22,423 nt of DNA from Robinsoniella peoriensis (GCF_042680125.1 NZ_JBHTNY010000070.1); one strand, 5' to 3'. Shown: positions 7,856-15,407, numbered from the stretch's first letter. The notes: generated by a model not told the origin, from the letters alone. Program-made: numbers and translations.

Positions 7856-9148
7856 ATGAATCAATTAGAAATAGAAAAAGTAATCGGTAGGGAAATCATT
7901 GATTCCAGGGGGAACCCAACGGTAGAAGCGGAAGTTCATCTCAAAGACGGAACCATAGGAAGAGGTGCTTCTCCAAGCGGGGCCTCAACCGGAATCTTTG
8001 AAGCACTGGAACTTAGAGATAATGATAAGACCCGTTTTAAAGGAAAAGGGGTTCAAAAAGCGGTTCAGAATATCAATGAAATCATAAATCAGGTCCTCTC
8101 AAATATGAATGCCGGTGACATTTATAAAATAGACAGCGCAATGATTGCAGCAGACCAGACAGAAGATAAATCAAAGCTGGGCGCCAACGCGATCCTTGCC
8201 GTTTCCATAGCATGTGTACGCGCTGCTTCTTTATCACTTAAAATGCCTCTATATCAGTTTCTTGGCGGCATCTCCGGAAATAAACTGCCGGTGCCTATGA
8301 TGAACATTTTAAATGGAGGTGCACACGCTTCCAATACGGTAGATGTGCAGGAATTTATGATCATGCCGGTTGGCGCTTCCAGTTTTAAGGAAGGGCTTCG
8401 CTGGTGTACTGAAGTTTTTCATACACTGGCATCCATATTAAAATCCAGAGGCCTTGCTACTTCTGTCGGGGATGAAGGTGGATTTGCACCGGATCTTGCC
8501 AGCGATGAAGAAGCTATTCAGTATATTCTAATGGCAATAGAAGAGGCAGGATACCAACCCGGAAGAGATTTTGTGCTGGCGATCGATGCAGCAGCCAGTG
8601 AATGGAAAGGTGAAACCAGCGGAAATTATCTGCTTCCTAAGTGTAAAAAGAAATTCACCTCCCAGGAACTGATTGCGCATTGGAAAATGCTCTGTGATAA
8701 ATATCCCATTTATTCCATTGAGGATGCGCTGGACGAAGAAGACTGGCAGGGCTGGCAGCTCCTTACAAAAGAACTGGGAAGCCAGGTTCAGTTAGTGGGA
8801 GATGATCTGTTTGTAACGAATACCAAGCGTCTGAAAAAGGGTATTGAATTGGGCTGCGGAAATTCCATCTTAATTAAACTAAACCAGATTGGAACGGTGT
8901 CGGAAACACTGGAAGCCATCAAAATGGCACAGCAGGCAGGTTATACGGCAATTGCTTCCCATCGCTCTGGAGAAACGGAAGATACTACCATTGCTGACCT
9001 TGCAGTCGCCCTCTCTACCGGTCAGATTAAAACCGGAGCTCCAAGCAGAAGCGAGAGAGTTGCCAAGTATAATCAGCTGCTCCGTATTGAAGAAGAACTT
9101 GGTAATGAAGCAGTGTATCCCGGTATTCATGCATTTAACAGACACTAA
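7856..9148 (+). CDS. eno: Enolase
   Basis: This 430-residue cytosolic enzyme converts 2-phosphoglycerate to phosphoenolpyruvate in glycolysis. Visible hallmarks are the mobile loop SGASTG (41-46), the MMNILNGGAHA string, catalytic E207 in GDEGGFAPD, magnesium ligands D244, E289 and D316, catalytic K341 in LIKLNQIGT, SHRSGETED, and K392 in IKTG. All fall within two residues of the E. coli numbering, so the active site is complete. Some usually strict positions differ: IAADQTEDKSKLGANA where LDGTxNKSxLGANA is common, and IEDALDE instead of IEDPLDE. It may be a diverged paralogue. Start ATG has AGAGGTG upstream. It follows the peroxiredoxin operon after only 65 bp with a hairpin but no clear promoter, so read-through from ahpC is possible. 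Confidence 0.95.
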   Translation: MNQLEIEKVIGREIIDSRGNPTVEAEVHLKDGTIGRGASPSGASTGIFEALELRDNDKTRFKGKGVQKAVQNINEIINQVLSNMNAGDIYKIDSAMIAADQTEDKSKLGANAILAVSIACVRAASLSLKMPLYQFLGGISGNKLPVPMMNILNGGAHASNTVDVQEFMIMPVGASSFKEGLRWCTEVFHTLASILKSRGLATSVGDEGGFAPDLASDEEAIQYILMAIEEAGYQPGRDFVLAIDAAASEWKGETSGNYLLPKCKKKFTSQELIAHWKMLCDKYPIYSIEDALDEEDWQGWQLLTKELGSQVQLVGDDLFVTNTKRLKKGIELGCGNSILIKLNQIGTVSETLEAIKMAQQAGYTAIASHRSGETEDTTIADLAVALSTGQIKTGAPSRSERVAKYNQLLRIEEELGNEAVYPGIHAFNRH

Positions 9149-9161
9149 ATATTATTGACAC

Positions 9162-9208
9162 AAAAAAAGCAGGAGTAAAACGGCTTTATGCCATTTAGTC
9201 CTGCTTTT
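9162..9208. terminator. Bidirectional terminator between eno and the S41 protease
   Basis: AAAAGCAGGA (9165-9174) pairs with TCCTGCTTTT (9199-9208), with an inner partly paired segment. A run of seven A precedes and four T follow the stem, so it can serve both convergent genes; the minus-strand reading has the longer T-run. Confidence 0.8.
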
Positions 9209-9246
9209 GCATTTGGTTTTCCGATGCTTTATCTGCTTCTTATCTG

Positions 9247-10533
9247 TTATTTATCAAATATCTTCAATGCTTCCTGAAGCTGTTTATCCTTTTTCAATGG
9301 AACATTCGCTTCTTTTGCCTGTTCCTCATCTGCTTCTATCACCACATCCGGTTCCAGTCCGTTACCCTGGATGGAATAGCCGCTTTTTGTGAAATAGCTG
9401 GAAATGGTAAGTTTCACGGCTGTGCCATCTTCCAGAGGAATAACATTTTGTACAATTCCTTTGCCAAAGGAAGTAGTTCCTGCTAATGTACCCCATTCAT
9501 AATCCCGGATTGCACTTGAAAATACTTCTGCCGCACTGGCTGAATTTCCATTCATTAACACGACCGTTGGAAGTTTTACTTCATGCCCGTCCTGTCCGGA
9601 TATTTCATCAAGGCGGCTGCCATGTTTATCTTCCGTATATACGATCAATCCATCCGGCAGAATATAATCCAGCATGGAAACCACGCTGTCAAGAAGTCCG
9701 CCGGGACAGTTTCTAAGGTCATAAACAATTTTTTCCATTCCCTGTTTCTCTAAATCATCAATTGCATTCTTAAACTGTTCAACCGTTACTTCATCAAATT
9801 CACTGATCGCAATATACCCGACTTTATCCGGAAGCATTTTATAAGTAATGGTGTCTACTTTTATTTTTTGACGCTTCATGGTTAATTCCAGGGTTTCATC
9901 TGTCGATTTACGGTAAACCGTAATCTTAACATCGGTTCCTTCCTCCCCGGATATCATTTCAACGATCTTGTTTAACTCGGTTCCTGAAACATTCATATCG
10001 TCTACACCAATAATAATGTCATCTACTAATATTCCAGCGCCTTCTGCCGGACTATTTTCATAGACCTTAGCAATACTGGCTTGTTTTGTTATATAGTGCT
10101 GGTTAACCAGTACTCCAATTCCACAGTAATTTCCGGAAGAAGATTTTTTCATTGATTCAAAATCCTCTTTATTGTAATAAGCAGAATAGACATCGTCCAG
10201 CCCATACAGCATCCCCTTGTATATCCAGTCCTCAACCTGTTCATTATTCTCATCAAAATAATAATACTTGTCGATTAAATTCTGAATAGTGCTGATCTTA
10301 TTTGATATACGGGACACATCCAGTTCTTCTTTTTTTCCGGATTCTGTCCCGTTCTCACTTTTAGCGGCAGTTTGCTGTGCCCCATTGGTTTCACCCGCGA
10401 CAGATCTGGAATCCCAGGCCTTGCTGTTCGTATAAATCAATAAAGACATTATACAGATGATCCCCATCGCTGCGGCGCCTGTTATAATGCCTTTCCAATA
10501 AGAATTTTTATGATCTCTGTTCTTATCCTCCAA
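9247..10533 (-). CDS. S41 family C-terminal processing protease (CtpA/CtpB-like)
   Basis: This 428-residue protein is membrane-anchored: one helix at about residues 14-34, then a low-complexity spacer, a PDZ domain (about 125-210, beginning GIGVLV) and the tail-specific protease domain. Catalytic S333 lies in NGNSASAAE, K358 in TSFGKG and Q362 follows. The 25- and 4-residue spacings equal the Ser-Lys-Gln triad of B. subtilis CtpB. The active part should face outside the membrane and trim C-termini of exported proteins. The start codon is TTG at 10533, supported by AAGGAGG 8 bases upstream; no good ATG is nearby. It has its own promoter (10606-10634) although it follows the DUF3810-like gene on the same strand by 107 bp. 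Its substrate is unknown. Confidence 0.92.
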   Translation of the reverse strand: MEDKNRDHKNSYWKGIITGAAAMGIICIMSLLIYTNSKAWDSRSVAGETNGAQQTAAKSENGTESGKKEELDVSRISNKISTIQNLIDKYYYFDENNEQVEDWIYKGMLYGLDDVYSAYYNKEDFESMKKSSSGNYCGIGVLVNQHYITKQASIAKVYENSPAEGAGILVDDIIIGVDDMNVSGTELNKIVEMISGEEGTDVKITVYRKSTDETLELTMKRQKIKVDTITYKMLPDKVGYIAISEFDEVTVEQFKNAIDDLEKQGMEKIVYDLRNCPGGLLDSVVSMLDYILPDGLIVYTEDKHGSRLDEISGQDGHEVKLPTVVLMNGNSASAAEVFSSAIRDYEWGTLAGTTSFGKGIVQNVIPLEDGTAVKLTISSYFTKSGYSIQGNGLEPDVVIEADEEQAKEANVPLKKDKQLQEALKIFDK

Positions 10534-10605
10534 TGTTTTGTCCTCCTTGCACTCTCTATATTCAGTATGGTACGCTCCTATTAACTATACCCGTTAAATA
10601 TTTTA

Positions 10606-10634
10606 AGTATACAAGGATTTATCAACAGAGTCAA
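10606..10634 (-). promoter_or_regulatory. Promoter of the S41 protease gene
   Basis: On the minus strand TTGACT (10634-10629) and TATACT (10611-10606) are separated by 17 bp. This is near consensus and lies about 73 bp from the TTG start. Confidence 0.8.
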
Positions 10635-10640
10635 TGTAAA

Positions 10641-11741
10641 TTACTTAAAAAACACTTTATATCCTACCATCAAATCTACCATTCTGTTATAACTTTTCAC
10701 ACCGTCCGACTGACCATTCGCTTTTAAATAAGTATCATTCATTTTTACAGCTGCCTTTGCCACTTTTGTATCATAGCGTTTCCAAAAGCTATTATTGGCA
10801 GTAAGGTCTGCTTCTACAATGGGGTTAATCTGTCTGCGGATTGTTTTGTAGGCTTCTTTATCCGACTTGCTTAAAACATTCATGCTGGATATCCAGGCGG
10901 TAAGGCTGCCGCTGTAACGAAATTCCGGTACATCCGATTTTTCACATGCCAGATATGCTATAAAATTTGCTTCATCCTCCTGCATAAATCCTTTTAAGTG
11001 GGAGAGTTCATGGCACGCAGTAAATGGGATATTATAAGGAAGCATATCTCCATTGTAGTTTGCCTCAATCGTAAAAGGCGAGTAGATGCCGCTTAAATTC
11101 TGAACGGATAAAATACCGGATGCCCACAATTTTTTAGGTCTTGGATAATAATCCGACAATCCGATATAGTCTTTACTGACCATCTTCATAGCCTCTACTG
11201 CCTGATTCTGTACGGTTGTGTCAACAATACAGATACCTTCCGTATTGCGTTTCACCATTCCTGCCCACAGATTTACTTCTACGGTTAAGTCCTCACACAG
11301 GATAGCCAGATCCGAAGAAGTGTAGGAAACAACCTCAAAACCATTATGCTGTGAAAAGGAAACTCTCTGATAATTAATGCCGCAGTTAATGGTATATAAA
11401 AAAAATAGAATAGCCGCTCCATGAACCAGATATAAAAGGCCTATGTAAATATGCGATAATTTTTTCTTTTTGCGGACTACTTGCAAAATAAATATGAAAA
11501 TACTAATGACACAGACGATGATAGCGATATAGAGGAATATTTCTACCAAAGAAAACGGGAATATGGATTCCAATCGCCCGATACAGTTGACCAGGACCGG
11601 ATAAATCGTTGCCGAATACCATTCTGCAAATCCTTTGTATTCTTTTGCCAGAAATAGCAAAAAGAGGCTAAAAACGTATAATAACATACTTCCAAATAAT
11701 TGTAACAGTTTTTTGTTGTCATCTACTCCAATTTCTCCCAT
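10641..11741 (-). CDS. DUF3810-type membrane protein with HExxH zinc motif
   Basis: The protein has about 366 residues. Three hydrophobic helices occupy the first 120 residues, with a KKKK loop between the second and third. A large domain follows with TACHELSHLKGFMQEDEANF, i.e. the HExxH zinc-protease motif plus a downstream DEAN that could supply a third ligand. This combination is characteristic of the DUF3810 family, whose function is not established; a membrane metallopeptidase is inferred. The start is uncertain. The longest reading begins with GTG at 11759 and has an ATG at 11756. I prefer the ATG at 11741 because GGGTGGG lies just upstream of it and nothing like a binding site precedes the others. 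The S41 protease gene follows on the same strand, making a cell-envelope proteolysis pair. Confidence 0.75.
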   Translation of the reverse strand: MGEIGVDDNKKLLQLFGSMLLYVFSLFLLFLAKEYKGFAEWYSATIYPVLVNCIGRLESIFPFSLVEIFLYIAIIVCVISIFIFILQVVRKKKKLSHIYIGLLYLVHGAAILFFLYTINCGINYQRVSFSQHNGFEVVSYTSSDLAILCEDLTVEVNLWAGMVKRNTEGICIVDTTVQNQAVEAMKMVSKDYIGLSDYYPRPKKLWASGILSVQNLSGIYSPFTIEANYNGDMLPYNIPFTACHELSHLKGFMQEDEANFIAYLACEKSDVPEFRYSGSLTAWISSMNVLSKSDKEAYKTIRRQINPIVEADLTANNSFWKRYDTKVAKAAVKMNDTYLKANGQSDGVKSYNRMVDLMVGYKVFFK

Positions 11742-11919
11742 AATTTGCCCACCCATCACAAAAATTCTAATAATTACATTTTAGCAAAATTCGACAAATT
11801 TTTCTACAAAAAACAGAAATGTTCATACAATGTTTACATGTTAATTTTTACCATTAACCCTACCATATTTTATGGGCAAATGTGATAAAAAAAGTACTAA
11901 AAATCATAAAATATTACTC

Positions 11920-11949
11920 TTGTGGAACCAAAAGAAAGAGTAATATAAT
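11920..11949 (+). promoter_or_regulatory. Promoter of the HPr-like gene
   Basis: TTGTGG (11920-11925) and TATAAT (11944-11949) are separated by 18 bp. The -10 is perfect; the -35 is moderate. It lies 34 bp upstream of the ATG. Confidence 0.65.
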
Positions 11950-11983
11950 GATAACATACAAAAGATGGAAAGGAGGTAAACTG

Positions 11984-12214
11984 ATGACAAAGATGCCCGT
12001 TAATTTTCAGAGTCCTGAGGACATCATTAAATTTGTAAATATTGTAAGCAGTTATGATTATGATGTGGATTTAAAGTGTGGACACTACGTGGTGGACGCG
12101 AAATCCCTGGTCAGTGCATTTACGCTGAGTAATTCCACTAATATTGAGATGCAGATCCATGGCGATGATTGCAATGAATTGTTAGTCCATGTTGCCGAAT
12201 ATTTATGCAATTAG
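11984..12214 (+). CDS. HPr-like domain protein without active-site histidine
   Basis: This 76-residue protein starts at ATG 11984 behind AGGAGG (11971-11976). A longer reading from 11882 runs through the promoter and is rejected. The pattern FQSPEDIIKFVNIVSSYDYDVDLKCG, then VVDAKSLVSAFTLS, then EMQIHGDDCNELL follows the HPr fold from its first helix on. The first strand and loop carrying the phosphoryl-accepting His15 (GxHARPA) are missing. S41 in the AKSL string sits where HPr and Crh carry the regulatory serine (Ser46). It therefore cannot be a PTS phosphocarrier, but could act like Crh of Bacillus as a seryl-phosphorylated regulator. Family placement is from pattern; function is inference. 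It is monocistronic, with promoter and terminator of its own. Confidence 0.7.
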   Translation: MTKMPVNFQSPEDIIKFVNIVSSYDYDVDLKCGHYVVDAKSLVSAFTLSNSTNIEMQIHGDDCNELLVHVAEYLCN

Positions 12215-12221
12215 TAGTAGA

Positions 12222-12287
12222 AATAAGAATGTCATTTGATTAATGTTCTATAGACGGCACATAATCAGATCGGCATTCTTATTTTTT
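12222..12287 (+). terminator. Terminator of the HPr-like gene
   Basis: AATAAGAATG (12222-12231) pairs with CATTCTTATT (12274-12283), with TGATTA/TAATCA pairing inside, and a six-base T-run ends the right arm. It is a long bipartite hairpin. Confidence 0.7.
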
Positions 12288-12325
12288 GCGTTTATAATTT
12301 TATACAGCGGGACCGTGCCCGTACC

Positions 12326-12354
12326 TTGAAATAATTGTGGACAAACCCTAAAAT
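12326..12354 (+). promoter_or_regulatory. Promoter of the agr-like regulator/kinase operon
   Basis: TTGAAA (12326-12331), a 17-bp spacer and TAAAAT (12349-12354). Both hexamers are identical to those of the agrB promoter at 14540-14568, but no paired direct repeat lies upstream here. Expected transcription start is near 12361, giving a 5' leader of about 110 nt. Confidence 0.65.
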
Positions 12355-12374
12355 AATAGGTATGATAGGCTAGA

Positions 12375-12421
12375 GTATGTTTATTTTTAAAACATGCGCT
12401 GGTAGTCCAAAGAGGACAACC
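12375..12421 (+). promoter_or_regulatory. Two hairpins in the 5' leader of the response regulator gene
   Basis: GTATGTTT (12375-12382) pairs with AAACATGC (12390-12397, one G-T pair). GGTAGTCC (12401-12408) pairs with GGACAACC (12414-12421, one mismatch) around AAAGA. Neither has a T-run. They lie between the promoter and the ribosome binding site. Confidence 0.45.
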
Positions 12422-12470
12422 AACTATATACATAAGAATAAATTAATAGAAGGAACAAAGGAGAAATTTT

Positions 12471-13181
12471 ATGCTTCATATCGTCATATGTGATGATCAA
12501 CCCATTATTGCCGAGAAAATTAAAAATATCATAGTTAGTCAGATGGCTGATACTAATGAAGATTATCAATTAACTGCAAAATATAACGGAAATGATCTGC
12601 TTGCATTTGTATCTGAAAATCAGGCAGATCTAATTTTTCTGGATATTGATATGCCGGACATCTCAGGCATGGAAATTGCATCACAGCTTTATCAGTCAGG
12701 AATCAGCAACCGCATTGTCTTTGTAACCAGTCATGCAAATCTGGTTTTCGATACTTTTAAGTATCACCCGTTTCAATTTATAAGAAAAGAGTATATGGAC
12801 ACAGAACTGCCGGAAGTCTTGAATGGCTTTCTTGATCTGAACACAGATGAGAATCAGGTACTTGAGATTACAGACGCAGATGGTATACATCTCATTCCCA
12901 TTAAACAGATCATATTTATGGAAAAGATAGACAGAAAAATTGCTATTATTTGCAACAATGATAAAACCTTCCAGGTCTGGGCATCACTGCGTGATTTTGA
13001 AACAACCTATGCTAAGAATGGCCTGTGCAGAATACATAATGGCATTATGGTGAATCTGAAGTATGTTTCAAGTATCGAAAACGACACCGTTATTATGGAA
13101 AATGAAATGGAACTTCCAATGAGCAGAAGCCGTAAGAAAGATGTGAAACAGCGGTTTATTGCATATATGAGGGGGCGATAA
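12471..13181 (+). CDS. AgrA-like response regulator (receiver + LytTR)
   Basis: This 236-residue cytosolic transcription factor has a receiver domain (1-120) with acidic D8 and D9, phosphoacceptor D58 in LIFLDIDMPD, T86 and K106, all of the expected set. A LytTR DNA-binding domain (about 135-236) follows, with the RIHNGIMVNLKYVSSI and ELPMSRSRKKDVK strings typical of that fold. It starts at ATG 12471 with AAAGGAG upstream. The kinase gene begins directly after its TAA. LytTR regulators bind paired direct repeats about two helical turns apart; two such pairs (14500-14533 and 15368-15401) are in this locus and are the likely targets. The closest named relative in role is AgrA, but similar regulators exist in bacteriocin and other peptide circuits, so no gene symbol is given. 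Confidence 0.9.
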   Translation: MLHIVICDDQPIIAEKIKNIIVSQMADTNEDYQLTAKYNGNDLLAFVSENQADLIFLDIDMPDISGMEIASQLYQSGISNRIVFVTSHANLVFDTFKYHPFQFIRKEYMDTELPEVLNGFLDLNTDENQVLEITDADGIHLIPIKQIIFMEKIDRKIAIICNNDKTFQVWASLRDFETTYAKNGLCRIHNGIMVNLKYVSSIENDTVIMENEMELPMSRSRKKDVKQRFIAYMRGR

Positions 13182-14492
13182 ATGAATATACTTTATACAA
13201 TAACTAAATACTTAGCCAGTCCGATCGAAAACTTTCTGATTTTATATTTTCTGATTAAATATCTGGACTATAAAAATGATTCAACTTCAAGTAAAGTAGG
13301 CGGAGTGTTAGCTGTCATATTTGTTACGATTATTGCACAATTTACAGGAACATTCTACAGAAGTGACGTGATTCTCCCTATAGCAGCAATTTTTGTTCTG
13401 TGGCTCTATTGCAGATGGGCGCTAAACGGTGGTGCAATGCTTCAAATGCTGTGTTGTTTTACGCCATTTATCATGATTACACTGATTAATACTCTTGCAT
13501 ATCAATTAGTTGCAATGTCTTTTAATATTACTGTGGATGCCTTGTTAACATCTGAATCTTATATCCTGATATGGGTATTTATTATTACAAGAGTTTTGTT
13601 ATATGTTTTTATTCAAGTCATATTACGTGTAATGAAACGTAGTAAACTAAACCTTAGAAGGCGGGAATGGATTACATTTTTAATCGTATTCCTGGTTTCT
13701 TTTATTACTGATGCAACTTTGTATTTAATGGTTAGAAATAATCCTACAGATGAAGCAATGAACCTTAAAGCCCTCATTATTCTCATTGGCATTATTATTA
13801 TTGATATTTATATCTATCATTCTATATTATCATTAAGCCAGGAAAATCAGGATATTCTTCATATGGAGCTGACAGAATTAAAATGCAAAGAGTTGGAGCG
13901 ACAACTCTTTCAAATAAAGGATGCAGAAAATAGAGAAACAAAAATGCGTCATGATTATAAAAATCACCTTGCCTGTATACAAACACTTTTACTTGAAGAA
14001 AAATATGATACCGTAATAGATTATGCCAAGAAAGTATCAGACTTTTATCTTCAGCAGTCAACAGCTTCGGAAATCTGCAATAATCATACTATCAATGCCG
14101 TTCTTCACGCTAAATCGGACGTTTGTCAAAAATACGGTATTCTTTTAGATATCAAAGTAGCGGGAGATACAAGTACTCTGGATGGAGTTGATACCAGTAT
14201 TGTTTTATTCAATCTCCTGGATAATGCAATTGACGCAAATATGAATAATGAGAATAAATGGATTTCACTGGAGATGTATCAGGAAAAATGTTATTTTAAT
14301 ATATTTGTAAAAAATCCTATTAATGAATCAGTATTAAAGAAAAATCCACAGTTGTTATCTACAAAAGAATCTTCCGGAAAGCACGGTCTGGGACATCTGA
14401 ATGTAGCTGATGCTGTAAATAAGAACGGAGGTATAGTAGAATATTACGAAAAAGATAATACATTTATAGCACATATTATGATGAAAATATAA
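13182..14492 (+). CDS. AgrC-like sensor histidine kinase (GHKL family)
   Basis: This 436-residue membrane receptor has about six hydrophobic helices in residues 5-220 and then a coiled segment. The histidine box is H257 in MRHDYKNHL, followed by a GHKL ATPase domain with N344 and N348 in NLLDNAIDAN and the glycine box GKHGLGHLNV (399-408). This is the layout of AgrC and related receptors of cyclic peptides: a peptide-sensing membrane part and an HPK10-type kinase. The ATG follows the regulator's stop with no gap (TAAATG), so the two are co-translated. The product of agrD downstream is the presumed ligand. A separate promoter for agrB lies after this gene, so receptor and signal are probably made from different transcripts. 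Confidence 0.9.
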   Translation: MNILYTITKYLASPIENFLILYFLIKYLDYKNDSTSSKVGGVLAVIFVTIIAQFTGTFYRSDVILPIAAIFVLWLYCRWALNGGAMLQMLCCFTPFIMITLINTLAYQLVAMSFNITVDALLTSESYILIWVFIITRVLLYVFIQVILRVMKRSKLNLRRREWITFLIVFLVSFITDATLYLMVRNNPTDEAMNLKALIILIGIIIIDIYIYHSILSLSQENQDILHMELTELKCKELERQLFQIKDAENRETKMRHDYKNHLACIQTLLLEEKYDTVIDYAKKVSDFYLQQSTASEICNNHTINAVLHAKSDVCQKYGILLDIKVAGDTSTLDGVDTSIVLFNLLDNAIDANMNNENKWISLEMYQEKCYFNIFVKNPINESVLKKNPQLLSTKESSGKHGLGHLNVADAVNKNGGIVEYYEKDNTFIAHIMMKI

Positions 14493-14499
14493 ATGAATT

Positions 14500-14533
14500 A
14501 CCAGTTAGGCAATAAATCAAACCAATTAGTCAA
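14500..14533 (+). promoter_or_regulatory. Paired direct repeats before agrB (putative LytTR operator 1)
   Basis: ACCAGTTAGGCAA (14500-14512) and ACCAATTAGTCAA (14521-14533) agree at 11 of 13 positions with a period of 21 bp, i.e. two helical turns on one face. The second ends 6 bp before the -35 box at 14540. A second pair with the same consensus and the same geometry lies at 15368-15401. Two repeats two turns apart is the known site architecture for AgrA/ComE-type LytTR regulators. Confidence 0.75.
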
Positions 14534-14539
14534 TTCGTA

Positions 14540-14568
14540 TTGAAACTTTTAGAATAAATTGGTAAAAT
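14540..14568 (+). promoter_or_regulatory. agrBD promoter (P2-like)
   Basis: TTGAAA (14540-14545), 17-bp spacer, TAAAAT (14563-14568). ATTGG/CCAAT arms (14558-14562 and 14569-14573) flank the -10 box. The promoter lies 50 bp before the agrB ATG, directly downstream of the paired repeats. Confidence 0.7.
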
Positions 14569-14618
14569 CCAATAGAAATGTAAAATTTTATTAGGTTTTT
14601 AGGGATTTAGGTGAAGTT

Positions 14619-15200
14619 ATGATTTCAAAGTGTGCTAATGTGGTGACTGATTTATGTGTCCGGAAGATGATCATTCAAGGCACTGAAAAAGAAGTATATC
14701 AGTATGGATTTGAATTAATAATATCAACTGTAGTCAATATATTCTGGGTATTATTAATTGGTATTATCTATCAAAGATTATTTTTAGCTTTATTCGGTTT
14801 TTTAATTTTTGCATGGGTTCGAACCCAAAGTGGGGGATACCACGCAAGTTCTTATTTCAAATGTAACTTTACTTTAATTATCGTATTTGGCTTTATCATG
14901 ACATCTGTTCGTTTTTTTAAAATAACAGATATTAATTTTGCCTTTTTTGTACTGGCATACATATATGTTCCACTTTTTATGTGGCAGTTTTCACCAGTTG
15001 AAAACTTGAAATCCCCTTTAGACACTACTGAAATTCCTCTTATAAAAAGAAAAGTTTTATTAAGGGTGCTGTTTTGTGAGGTAGTGGGCATTTGCGGATG
15101 GATATTCGGTTACGACGAATTAGCTGTTTTAGTCTTGTTTGTCCTTGTAACCGTTATCATATTAATAATCATAGAAATATTGAAAAGGAGGCGATTATAA
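14619..15200 (+). CDS. agrB: AgrB-like peptide-processing membrane endopeptidase
   Basis: This 193-residue integral membrane protein has about five or six hydrophobic stretches. The catalytic pair is H75 and C82 within RTQSGGYHASSYFKC; their 7-residue spacing equals that of the S. aureus AgrB residues H77 and C84. AgrB removes the C-terminal tail of AgrD and closes the thiolactone or lactone ring. The start is ATG 14619, with AGGTGA as a modest binding site. The gene overlaps agrD by one base (TAATG) and carries the agrD binding site AAAGGAGG in its last codons. Length matches the family. It lies behind its own promoter with paired LytTR-type repeats, which suggests positive feedback by the regulator encoded upstream. 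Confidence 0.92.
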   Translation: MISKCANVVTDLCVRKMIIQGTEKEVYQYGFELIISTVVNIFWVLLIGIIYQRLFLALFGFLIFAWVRTQSGGYHASSYFKCNFTLIIVFGFIMTSVRFFKITDINFAFFVLAYIYVPLFMWQFSPVENLKSPLDTTEIPLIKRKVLLRVLFCEVVGICGWIFGYDELAVLVLFVLVTVIILIIIEILKRRRL

Positions 15201-15355
15201 TGAAAGCCAATATTAAAGAGAACCTGTTAAAAGTTGTTGCAGCTGCTGGACATGCTGTAGCATTAGAAGGCGGTGACTGGCCTTCATGGTTTGGTACATA
15301 CCAGCCATCTAAACCAGAAGCATTAAAAAAATCTAATCGTAAAAGTACCAAATAG
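15200..15355 (+). CDS. agrD: AgrD-like cyclic peptide precursor, serine in place of ring cysteine
   Basis: This 51-residue precursor starts at the ATG that overlaps the agrB stop, with AAAGGAGG upstream. Residues 1-22 form a basic amphipathic leader (KANIKENLLKVVAAAGHAVA). The core GGDWPSWFGT (24-33) is followed by the recognition tail YQPSKPEAL (34-42) and a lysine-rich end. Aligned with Listeria AgrD (CFMFV then YEPKSPF) and the staphylococcal tail (nine residues from cut to Leu), the cut should fall after T33 and the ring should be S29-W-F-G-T33. The protein contains no cysteine, so a thiolactone is impossible; a serine lactone, as known for the Staphylococcus intermedius group, is predicted. 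The exact N-terminal trimming of the tail before S29 cannot be told. Confidence 0.88.
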   Translation: MKANIKENLLKVVAAAGHAVALEGGDWPSWFGTYQPSKPEALKKSNRKSTK

Positions 15356-15367
15356 GATACAAAAATT

Positions 15368-15401
15368 ACCAACTAGACAAGAATCTAATCCAGTTAGTCA
15401 A
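15368..15401 (+). promoter_or_regulatory. Paired direct repeats after agrD (putative LytTR operator 2)
   Basis: ACCAACTAGACAA (15368-15380) and TCCAGTTAGTCAA (15389-15401) repeat with a 21-bp period. With the agrB pair they give the shared pattern CCA(A/G)(C/T)TAGnCAA. The second repeat ends 6 bp before the -35-like TTGTAA, exactly as at agrB. No protein gene starts within the next 345 bp, so this operator seems to serve the non-coding interval. Confidence 0.75.
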
Positions 15402-15407
15402 AAGCTA

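Noticed and set aside
11882..11983. Longer N-terminus for the HPr-like protein
   Set aside because: It would run through a good promoter (TATAAT at 11944) and has no binding site; AGGAGG precedes ATG 11984.
12419..12426. ACCAACTA half-site upstream of the response regulator gene
   Set aside because: It matches only 8 of 13 operator bases, has no partner 21 bp away and lies downstream of the promoter.
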